Assembly: GCF_018326265.1 (NCBI RefSeq)
Contig: NZ_AP023360.1
Span: 3,649,501 to 3,713,500 of the forward strand
Source: Catellatospora sp. IY07-71
GTDB taxonomy: Bacteria > Actinomycetota > Actinomycetes > Mycobacteriales > Micromonosporaceae
Direction of reading: 5' to 3'
Length of the DNA stretch: 64,000 nucleotides
Part shown: piece by piece, positions 27,144 through 34,201 of the stretch
Position numbering within the stretch: the first letter of the stretch is position 1
Layout: every line of letters begins with the position of its first letter
Notes under the pieces: model-generated
What the model saw: only the letters and a program-made list of their open reading frames with translations
Told to the model about the DNA's origin: nothing
Databases searched by the model: none
Translations under genes and position numbers: made by a program

Positions 27144-27545
27144 ATGGGACTGTTCAACCGGGCGCCTCGTCCGCGCCTGCCCGCCGACATGCCGCAGCTG
27201 CTGGAGACGTTCGGCCGGTACTGGCTGGACGAGCACCACAGCGGCATCGACGGCGGGGAGCTGTGGAGCCGCCTCGGAAAGCTGTACGAGTACGCCCGCA
27301 GTGATCGCACCGGCTTCCTCCGGGAGCTGGGGGCGATCACCGCGGCGGACCGGGGAGGGTTCGCGACGCTCGGCGCCGCCCGCCTCGTCTGGGAGTTCTT
27401 CGACAGCGACGCCCGGCGCGATCCGGCCACGCTGCCGTTCATCGACGCGGGCATCGAGTTCAAGCTCGCCCGCGGCCTGCCGAACGCCATGTTGACGGGC
27501 TACGAGATGCGCCGGCTCGCCGAGCTCCGCGAGCAGGCCGGCTGA
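27144..27545 (+). CDS. Hypothetical protein, divergent neighbour of the CHAT gene
   Basis: 133-residue soluble, mostly helical protein (LLETFGRYWLDEHHSG, LWEFF-like helix ARLVWEFFDSDARRD, YEMRRLAELREQAG). I do not recognise a family. No signal peptide or membrane segment. Position opposite the CHAT gene and 42 bases before a small membrane-protein gene suggests a three-gene unit, but that is inference only. Confidence 0.65.
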   Translation: MGLFNRAPRPRLPADMPQLLETFGRYWLDEHHSGIDGGELWSRLGKLYEYARSDRTGFLRELGAITAADRGGFATLGAARLVWEFFDSDARRDPATLPFIDAGIEFKLARGLPNAMLTGYEMRRLAELREQAG

Positions 27546-27587
27546 CCGGTCCCTCCCGTTTCCCTCATCCGAGACAGGAGAACTCCG

Positions 27588-27995
27588 TTGGAAGGATTCT
27601 GGTGCTTCGTCTTCGTCGCCGGCACCATCGGCGCGCTGGTGTGGCAGTTCATCGAGACGCGTGGCGCGGTCGCGACGACGACGGTCGTCACCTCGTACGC
27701 GCCGGATGACGCGGCGCGGATCGTGCAGGGCGCGTTCGGCGGCCCCCGCGCCGTCTTCTGGACCACGGCCGGCGGGCCGGGCACGATCAACATGCGGCGG
27801 CGGGGCGTCCGCGGCGGCATCACCATGTCCATCGACATCAGGCCGCGGCCGGGCGGGGGCTCCCAGGTCGACATGTGGGCCTCGGAGACCGCGATCTACC
27901 TGGGCGTACTGGTCAACTTCGCCGGTGTGGTCAACCGGCGCAAGCGCGCGATCGCCCGCCTGCTCGACACCTCGGCGTCACCCGCCGTGCGGTGA
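27588..27995 (+). CDS. Small membrane-anchored hypothetical protein
   Basis: 135 residues with one N-terminal transmembrane helix (FWCFVFVAGTIGALVWQFI) and an alpha/beta domain (SYAPDDAARIVQGAFGG ... AVFWTTAGGPGTINMRRRG). The TTG at 27588 is the start: ACAGGAG lies seven bases upstream and no ATG or GTG fits. The pattern resembles small membrane-tethered domains found widely in actinomycetes; function unknown. Confidence 0.68.
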   Translation: MEGFWCFVFVAGTIGALVWQFIETRGAVATTTVVTSYAPDDAARIVQGAFGGPRAVFWTTAGGPGTINMRRRGVRGGITMSIDIRPRPGGGSQVDMWASETAIYLGVLVNFAGVVNRRKRAIARLLDTSASPAVR

Positions 27996-28172
27996 CCGGC
28001 CGGGGTCCGCCGGGGTGACACGGGGCCCGGCGGACCGCCCGCGGTTGGGGGGCAAGACGGACGAGGTGCGCCGAACACCGCTGTTCCGGTTAACCGGGAT
28101 CGATTACGCACGGTCCACACCGGAGATTTCCAGATTGATTCGGCTCCGCTACGCTCCAGGGGACCGGTACGG

Positions 28173-28184
28173 GAGAGCGCTCTC
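28173..28184. promoter_or_regulatory. LacI-family-type operator upstream of the beta-helix gene
   Basis: GAGAGCGCTCTC, a perfect 12-bp palindrome with the central GAGCGCTC that is typical of LacI-family operators controlling polysaccharide-degradation genes in actinobacteria (the CebR/CelR box is TGGGAGCGCTCCCA). It lies 97 bases before the likely start codon. Confidence 0.5.
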
Positions 28185-28280
28185 TTCAACGCCTGCGGAT
28201 CCAGGTCGCGCCCACCTCGCATGGGCGAGAGCGTTGTCACCGTCCGGCGCCAGCCCCCTAGAGAGGACTTGCACACAGTG

Positions 28281-30167
28281 ATGAGCACGAGTCCCGGCGG
28301 CGCCGTCAAGGCGCCGTCCCACCACCGCGGCGTACGCCGCAGGGTCACGCTCGGCCTGGCGACCGCCGTCGCCGTCGCCGTCGCGGCCCTGCCCGGCTCG
28401 GCCGCCGCCACGCCGCTGGCGTCCGGTACGCCGAACTTCGGCGCGAACGTCACCGTGTTCGACCCGAGCATGCCGGTGGCCGACATCCAGGCCGCCCTGG
28501 ACGCCACCCACACCGCCCAGGTCGGCAACGAGATGGGCACCACCCGGTACGCGTACCTGTTCAAGCCCGGCACCTACGGCACCGCCGAGCAGCCGCTGCA
28601 GATCAAGGTGGGCTACTACACCGAGATCGCCGGTCTCGGCGCGCAGCCGACCGACGTGGTGATCAACGGCAAGATCGAGGTCTACAACCGCTGCCTGACC
28701 GAGGGCGGCACGGCCAACTGCCTCGCCCTGGTCAACTTCTGGCGCACCCTGTCCAACCTGACGCTCAACGTCAACGCGCTCGGCCAGGACGGCTGCCGCG
28801 CCTCGGCCAACTTCTGGGCCGTGTCGCAGGCCGTCTCCATGCGCCGGATGAACGTCACCGGTGCGAACCTGTCGCTGATGGACTACTGCACCGCCGGCCC
28901 GCAGTACGCCAGCGGTGGTTTCATCGCCGACTCGAAGCTGCCGTTCGTGATCAACGGCTCGCAGCAGCAGTGGCTGATCCGCAACAGCCAGGTCGACGGC
29001 TGGTCCAACGGCGTGTGGAACCAGGTGTTCGCCGGTGTGGTCGGCGCTCCCGACGACGCCGGGTTCCCGAACCCGCCGTACACCACGCTGGACACCACCC
29101 CGGTGAGCCGGGAGAAGCCGTACCTGTTCGTGGACGCGAACGGCAAGTACCAGGTCCGCGTGCCGGAGGCCCGGTTCGAGACCAGCGGCATCTCCTGGGC
29201 CGACGGCCTGACCCCGGGCCGCACCGTGCCGCTGAGCGACTTCTACGTCGCCAAGCCGGGCGACTCCGTCACGAAGATCAACCTGGCCCTGGCGCTGGGC
29301 AAGCACCTGCTGCTCACCCCGGGCGTGTACGACATCGCCCGCAGCATCGAGGTCTGGCGCCCCGACACCGTGGTGCTCGGCCTGGGCCAGGCGACGCTGA
29401 CCGCGGTCAACGGCTCCGTCCCGCTGGACGTCGCCGACGTGCCCGGCGTCATCATCGCGGGCGTCACCATCGACGCCGGCCTGAAGGAGTCGCCGGTCCT
29501 GCTGCGCGTCGGCCGCAAGGTCAACCCGCTGCGCTGGTCGTCGAAGACCAACCCGACGACGCTGTCCGACGTGTACTTCCGCGTCGGCGGCCCGCACATC
29601 GGCAAGACCGACACCGCGCTGCAGGTCAACAGCGACAACGTGCTCATCGACCACACCTGGGTGTGGCGCGGCGACCACGGCGTGGAGGGCTTCACCGACA
29701 CCGAGCGGTGGAACACCAACACCGGCCGGTACGGCGCGGTCATCAACGGTGACAACGTCAACGCCAACGGCCTGTTCGTCGAGCACTTCCAGAAGTACAA
29801 CACCGTCTGGAACGGCGAGAACGGCCGGACCATCCTGTACCAGAACGAGCTGCCGTACGACCCGCCGACGCAGGCGGACTGGATGAACGGCGACGTGCAG
29901 GGCTACGCCGGCTACAAGGTGGGCGACAAGGTCCAGAAGCACACGCTGTACGGCGCGGGCGTGTACGTGTTCAACCAGAACAACCCGACCATCCACACCG
30001 CGAACGGCTTCGAGGTGCCGGAGCGGCCGGGCGTGAAGCTATACCACATCATGACCGTCAACCTGAGCGCCGGCATCATCGACCACGTGGTCAACGGCAT
30101 CGGCGGCCAGGCGGACACCACCAACATCGGCTCTCCGCAGTTCATCGTGGAGTACCCGGCCCCGTAA
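28281..30167 (+). CDS. Secreted parallel beta-helix protein, probably polysaccharide-active
   Basis: 628 residues with an Arg-rich N-terminus and hydrophobic signal segment (RRRVTLGLATAVAVAVAALP, cleavage near GSAAA-TP). The mature part begins FGANVTVFDPSMPVADIQAAL, then FKPGTYG and a series of short beta-strand turns (VVINGKIEVYNR, GVIIAGVTIDAG, NVLIDHTWVWRGDHGVEG) as in two-lobed right-handed beta-helices. Relatives are often labelled 'coagulation factor 5/8' or even 'adenylyl cyclase' in databases; neither name is supported by this sequence. A pectate-lyase-like or GH55-like glycan-active role is inference. The start is the ATG at 28281; GTG 28278 and ATG 28221 are alternatives. A LacI-type operator lies upstream and a strong terminator downstream. 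Confidence 0.75.
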   Translation: MSTSPGGAVKAPSHHRGVRRRVTLGLATAVAVAVAALPGSAAATPLASGTPNFGANVTVFDPSMPVADIQAALDATHTAQVGNEMGTTRYAYLFKPGTYGTAEQPLQIKVGYYTEIAGLGAQPTDVVINGKIEVYNRCLTEGGTANCLALVNFWRTLSNLTLNVNALGQDGCRASANFWAVSQAVSMRRMNVTGANLSLMDYCTAGPQYASGGFIADSKLPFVINGSQQQWLIRNSQVDGWSNGVWNQVFAGVVGAPDDAGFPNPPYTTLDTTPVSREKPYLFVDANGKYQVRVPEARFETSGISWADGLTPGRTVPLSDFYVAKPGDSVTKINLALALGKHLLLTPGVYDIARSIEVWRPDTVVLGLGQATLTAVNGSVPLDVADVPGVIIAGVTIDAGLKESPVLLRVGRKVNPLRWSSKTNPTTLSDVYFRVGGPHIGKTDTALQVNSDNVLIDHTWVWRGDHGVEGFTDTERWNTNTGRYGAVINGDNVNANGLFVEHFQKYNTVWNGENGRTILYQNELPYDPPTQADWMNGDVQGYAGYKVGDKVQKHTLYGAGVYVFNQNNPTIHTANGFEVPERPGVKLYHIMTVNLSAGIIDHVVNGIGGQADTTNIGSPQFIVEYPAP

Positions 30168-30182
30168 CACCCGTAGCACCGA

Positions 30183-30219
30183 AACGGCCGGCCGGAGCAC
30201 CTTGCTCCGGCCGGCCGTT
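30183..30219. terminator. Strong hairpin terminator
   Basis: 17-base perfect arms (30183-30199 and 30203-30219, AACGGCCGGCCGGAGCA and its complement), 3-base loop, followed by CCTTGTT. It separates the beta-helix gene from the convergent response-regulator gene. Confidence 0.85.
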
Positions 30220-30225
30220 CCTTGT

Positions 30226-30885
30226 TCAGCGGGTGGTACGCAGATACGCCAGCACGGCCAGCACCCGCCGGTTCGTGTCGTCGGTCTGGGGCAGGCCCAG
30301 CTTGGCGAGGATGTTGCCGACGTGCTTGCCCACGGCCGCCTCGGTGACCGTGAGGCGCCTGGCGATCGCGGCGTTGGAGTGGCCCTCGGCGACCAGCGCG
30401 AGCACCTCGCGCTCGCGCGGGGACAGCTCCGAAACCGGGTCGCGGCGGTGCTGGAGCAGGCGGCGTACCACGTCCGGGTCGACCACGGTGCCGCCGCCGA
30501 CGACGGTGCGCAGCGCCGCGACGAACTCGGCGATGTCGACGACCCGGTCCTTGAGCAGGTAGCCGATCCGCCGCCCGTCACCGCTGTCGAGCAGCCGCGC
30601 CGCGTACTCCGGCTGCACGTACTGGCTGAGCACCACCACCGCCCGCGAAGGCACGGCGGCCCGCAACGCCAGCGCGGCCTGCAGGCCCTCGTCGGTGAAG
30701 CTCGGCGGCATCCGGATGTCGGTGATCACCAGCTCGGGATCCTCGGCGGCGACGGCGGCCAGCAGCTGCTCGCCGTCGCCGACCGCCGCCGCCACGGTGA
30801 ACCCGAAGCGCTCCAGCACCCCGGACAGGCCCTCGCGCAGCAGCACGCCGTCCTCGGCGAGCACGACCCTGGTCAGGGCAGACAC
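30226..30885 (-). CDS. NarL/LuxR-family response regulator
   Basis: 219 residues. Receiver domain with acidic pocket AEDG near residue 10, phospho-acceptor Asp in LVITDIRMP (about 56) and Lys in YLLKDRV. The C-terminal LuxR helix-turn-helix is LSPREREVLALVAEGHSNAAIARRL continuing into TEAAVGKHVGNILAKL. GTG start at 30885, 13 bases inside the end of the kinase gene, so the pair is co-translated. It should take phosphate from the adjacent DesK-type kinase. Confidence 0.95.
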   Translation of the reverse strand: MSALTRVVLAEDGVLLREGLSGVLERFGFTVAAAVGDGEQLLAAVAAEDPELVITDIRMPPSFTDEGLQAALALRAAVPSRAVVVLSQYVQPEYAARLLDSGDGRRIGYLLKDRVVDIAEFVAALRTVVGGGTVVDPDVVRRLLQHRRDPVSELSPREREVLALVAEGHSNAAIARRLTVTEAAVGKHVGNILAKLGLPQTDDTNRRVLAVLAYLRTTR

Positions 30886-32201
30886 GGCAGCTCCACCCGG
30901 ACCAGGGTAGGGCCGCCGGCGGGGCTGGACAGCAGCAGCCGCCCGCCCACGGCCGCGACCCGGTCGGCCAGGCCGGTCAGCCCGGTGCCGCGCGCCGGGT
31001 CGGCCCCGCCGCGACCCGCGTCGTGAACCTCGACGACGAGCGTGTCGCGCTGGTGCGCGAGCCTGATCGAGGCAGCCGTGGCGCCCGAGTGCTTGGCGAC
31101 GTTGCCGAGCGCCTCGGAGGCGGCGAAGTACGCGGTGTTCTCCACACGAGCGGGGTAGCGGTCGGCCACGCCGGGGTCCACGGTGACCGTGATGTCGAGC
31201 GGGCTGCGGTCGGCCAGGTCGCGCAGGGCGGCGGGCAGGCCCAGGTCGGCCAGCGTCTGCGGGCTGATGCCGTGCACCAGGTCGCGTAGCAGCACCATCA
31301 GGTCCTTGGCCTCGGCGTGGGCCCGGTCGAGCGCCTGCGCGGCCGGGGTGTCCTCGGGCAGGTCCAGGCGGGCGACGCCGAGCTGCAGAGTGAGGCTGGT
31401 GAGCCGGTGCTGGGCGCCGTCGTGCAGGTCACGCTCGATCCGGCGGCGTTCGGCGTCGAACGCGTCGACCAGCCGGGTGCGCGAGCGCGCCACCTCGCGC
31501 AGCTCCGCGTCGTCGCCGCGGCCGAGCAGTCTGCGGGCGACGGCGGCATGTCCGGCGGACAGCAGGCCGGTGAGGTACGCCAGCACGGGCAGCAGGACCA
31601 GGCCGAGCAGCAGGTACGGGATCGCCTGGGTGGGGGTGGTGACCTGCCAGGGGCCGAGGGCGATGGTGTCGGCGACGCCGTCGAGATCCGTGCCGTCCTT
31701 GAACACCAGCAGCGGGCTGACGATGAAGACCGCGACGACGAAGGCGGCGAAGGCCAGCAGCGAGTACGCGATCGGCGCGACCGTCCCGAGCAGCAGCAGG
31801 TAGAGCAGCTCCCGCCAGGCGCCCGGCTCGGTGTATCGGGCGGCCAGCCAGGGCAGCCCGGCGGCGGCGCGGTGGCCGGGTTCGACCGGGCGCGGGTCCG
31901 CGATACGCAGGCGGCGGCGCTCCAGCGCGGCGAACGGCGCGGCGAGCACCGTGCCCGCCCCGCCCAGCGCCAGGGTCAGGAACGCGGTGATGACCAGGAC
32001 CGGGAGGTGGAGGCGGCCGTCGGCGGCGAAGCGGACCGTCGCGGCCCAGGCCAGGGTGAGCGGCGACAGCAGCAGCGCGGCGGCGCCGAGGACGGGCAGC
32101 GCGGTGACGGCGTACGCGGCGGCGCGCCACGGCCAGGCGGAGACGAGGAAGCGCCGGGAGGCCAGCGCGGCGAGGAGGTGAGGTGGCTGCTCAGCGGGCA
32201 T
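30873..32201 (-). CDS. DesK/NarX-type sensor histidine kinase
   Basis: 442 residues. Four to six membrane helices in the N-terminal 215 residues (two hydrophobic pairs around 30-95 and 130-220) form the sensor part. HisKA_3 dimerisation helix ERRRIERDLHDGAQHRLTSL has the phospho-acceptor His at about 260. The HATPase domain shows ENTAYFAASEALGNVAKHSGA (N-box) and GTGLTGLADRVAAVGG (G-box). The ATG at 32201 is preferred over the GTG six bases upstream. Stimulus unknown; an envelope cue is likely for this architecture. Confidence 0.93.
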   Translation of the reverse strand: MPAEQPPHLLAALASRRFLVSAWPWRAAAYAVTALPVLGAAALLLSPLTLAWAATVRFAADGRLHLPVLVITAFLTLALGGAGTVLAAPFAALERRRLRIADPRPVEPGHRAAAGLPWLAARYTEPGAWRELLYLLLLGTVAPIAYSLLAFAAFVVAVFIVSPLLVFKDGTDLDGVADTIALGPWQVTTPTQAIPYLLLGLVLLPVLAYLTGLLSAGHAAVARRLLGRGDDAELREVARSRTRLVDAFDAERRRIERDLHDGAQHRLTSLTLQLGVARLDLPEDTPAAQALDRAHAEAKDLMVLLRDLVHGISPQTLADLGLPAALRDLADRSPLDITVTVDPGVADRYPARVENTAYFAASEALGNVAKHSGATAASIRLAHQRDTLVVEVHDAGRGGADPARGTGLTGLADRVAAVGGRLLLSSPAGGPTLVRVELPCLP

Positions 32202-32310
32202 GAGCACACGCTAGTCAGCGGGGGAGTCCGGTCCCAGCCGTCCAGGGGGCGGATCCGGGGTAGTGCTACCCCTACCTGCTCGCGCCGGGCGGGGCGGTTG
32301 AGGCCGCCGG

Positions 32311-32351
32311 GCACACTGTGTGCACCGGCAGACCATCGGTGGGTCGGTCTG
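32311..32351. promoter_or_regulatory. Inverted repeats in the divergent kinase / NDK-like intergenic region
   Basis: GCACAC-T-GTGTGC (32311-32323) followed by GCAGACC (32328-32334) pairing with GGTCTGC (32345-32351), 25-65 bases before the NDK-like start. These are possible operator sites of a divergent promoter region; no assignment is possible. Confidence 0.3.
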
Positions 32352-32375
32352 CGTTCACGCGGATGTGGAGCCCAG

Positions 32376-33392
32376 ATGCTCGATGCGTACATGCACCGCC
32401 TGCACGTGGACGAGGGCTGGCGGACGTTGACGGCACAGCGGGAGAAGTTCGACTACTTTCTGGCCGACACCCATTTCCGGGAGAGTTGGCAGCTCGCGGT
32501 CGACGTGCTGGGCGCGGACGCGGGCTGGCTGATGCAGCGGATCGCCCTGGCCACCATCCGGCCCGAGGGGATCCTGGGCCGCAAGGCACGCGACTGCGTC
32601 GAGGCGCTGGCACAGCTGCAGTTCGAGCCGGTGTACGCGCACCGCTTCCGCTACGACCGGTTGATGATCCGCGAGCTGTGGCGCTACCAGTGGAACGTGG
32701 CGTCGCTGGACCGGCTCGCGGTGGGGGAGCGGGTCCACTACCGCGCCGACGCGCTCTGCCTGGTCCTGCTGGACACCGAGCTGCCGTTGCGCATCCCGGC
32801 CAGCTCGCGGCTCAGCCGCCACAAGGGATCGGCGTCGCCGGCCCTCCGCGGCCCGGAGCACCTGCGTTCCCGGCTGGGCGCTCCGAACCGCATCCTCGTC
32901 GTCCTGCACTGCCCGGACGAGCCGATGGACGTGGTACGAGAGCTGGGCGTCATCTTCGACCGGGAGGCTCTGCGCGGCGTCTACGCACGGCTCGCCGAGC
33001 GGGTGGCCGCCGGGGTGCGCGCCGACCCCGAGCCGGAGATCAGCGGGCTCTACGCCGAGTTCCCCGCCCAGGAGCTGTCTGTGGGCGCGGCGCTGCGCAC
33101 GCTGCTCGCCGACCTCACCGAGGCGGGCCGTGGCGGAGAAGGCGCGGGTGCGGCGGCGGCCCGCGCGGCTGACGCGCTCCGGTCCGCGCAGCGCGGGCGT
33201 CCGCTGGAGTGGCCGCGCTGGTGCGCGGATCTGCACGACGCGGGCCTCGACCCGTACAGCTGGGTGGCGACGCTGGTCGCGAGCCAGTTCGTGGAGCACG
33301 ACGTGCCCGGGGCGCGGTGCCTGCTCAGCCGGACGGGGCGCGCGCTGTGGCAGGCCGGGCAGGGCCGGATGCTGACGCGGGCCGCCGGATGA
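32376..33392 (+). CDS. Nucleoside-diphosphate-kinase-like protein
   Basis: 338 residues. The central part resembles the NDK fold: LALATIRPEGILGRKA (about 57-72) fits the first NDK strand ('KPDGV'), VYAHRFRYDRLMIRELWRYQW follows, and ILVVLHCPDEPMDVVRELGVIF (about 171-192) aligns with the 'HGSDSPESAEREI' active-site stretch, keeping the His. It is more than twice NDK size, with extra N- and C-terminal parts, so whether it phosphorylates nucleotides is open. GTGGAG precedes the ATG. Its stop overlaps the start of a HAD phosphatase gene (ATGA), suggesting a functional pair. Confidence 0.65.
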   Translation: MLDAYMHRLHVDEGWRTLTAQREKFDYFLADTHFRESWQLAVDVLGADAGWLMQRIALATIRPEGILGRKARDCVEALAQLQFEPVYAHRFRYDRLMIRELWRYQWNVASLDRLAVGERVHYRADALCLVLLDTELPLRIPASSRLSRHKGSASPALRGPEHLRSRLGAPNRILVVLHCPDEPMDVVRELGVIFDREALRGVYARLAERVAAGVRADPEPEISGLYAEFPAQELSVGAALRTLLADLTEAGRGGEGAGAAAARAADALRSAQRGRPLEWPRWCADLHDAGLDPYSWVATLVASQFVEHDVPGARCLLSRTGRALWQAGQGRMLTRAAG

Positions 33393-34201
33393 CGCCCCGG
33401 CTGGTGGCGACCGACGCCGACGGCACGCTGCTGGACCACGCCAACCTGGTCAGCGCGCGCACCTTCGCCGCCGTCGCCCGGGTGGTCGCCGCAGGCGTGC
33501 CGTTCGTGCTGGTCAGCGGCCGTCCGGCGCGGACGCTGGGGAAGATCGCGGGGCGGGCGGGCGTCGCTGGACCGGCCGTCTGCTCCAACGGCGCGGTCGT
33601 CTACGACATGCGGTCCGGCCGCCCGGTGCGAGTCGTCGCGCTGGCCCCGCACGAGCTGCGCCGCGTGGTGGCCGCTTGCGACGCTGAGCTGCCGGGATGC
33701 TCGTACGCGGTGGAGAGCATGGACGGCAGGCCGGCCCTGCGGGCGGAGGCGGCGTTCCGGGCGGCCCGGCCGGCGGTCAAGAGCGAGGCCGCCGACCGGC
33801 CGGAGATGCTGGGCAGGCCCGGCGTGAAGCTGGCGGTGAGCCACCCCGGCATGAGCAGCCCCGCGCTGGCCGCCGCCGTGACGACACTGCTCGGGGACAC
33901 GGTGAGCGTGACGTACTCGCAGGCCGGTGGGCTGATCGAGGTCAGCGCCCGGGGCGTCGACAAGGGCACGGGCCTGGCGTGGCTGGCCGGCCGGCTCGGG
34001 GTCGCCGCCGGGGCGGTCGCGTTCGGGGACATGCCCAACGACATCCCCATGCTGAGGTGGGCCGAGCACGGCGTGGCCGTCGCCAACGCCCACCCCGACG
34101 TGATCGCGGTGGCCGCAGAGGTGACCGCGGCCAACACCGACGACGGGGTGGCACTCGTGCTTGAACGGTGGTTCCGGCCCGGGACCGGTCAGCCGAGATA
34201 G
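33389..34201 (+). CDS. Cof-type HAD-superfamily phosphatase
   Basis: 270 residues. HAD motif I is ATDADGTLLDHAN (nucleophile Asp of DxDGT), motif II is in LVSGRPARTL, and motif IV is VAFGDMPNDIPMLRWAEHGVAVANA, typical of the Cof/IIB subfamily that acts on sugar phosphates, nucleotides or phospho-cofactors. KGTGLAWLAGRLG carries the conserved Lys. Translationally coupled to the NDK-like gene. Its last 13 bases overlap the end of the convergent STAND-kinase gene. Confidence 0.92.
   Translation: MTPRLVATDADGTLLDHANLVSARTFAAVARVVAAGVPFVLVSGRPARTLGKIAGRAGVAGPAVCSNGAVVYDMRSGRPVRVVALAPHELRRVVAACDAELPGCSYAVESMDGRPALRAEAAFRAARPAVKSEAADRPEMLGRPGVKLAVSHPGMSSPALAAAVTTLLGDTVSVTYSQAGGLIEVSARGVDKGTGLAWLAGRLGVAAGAVAFGDMPNDIPMLRWAEHGVAVANAHPDVIAVAAEVTAANTDDGVALVLERWFRPGTGQPR

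Noticed and set aside
33389-34201. Trehalose-6-phosphate phosphatase partner (otsB) of the otsA gene
   Set aside because: Its motifs fit the Cof-type HAD group and it lies 23 kb away in a different operon.
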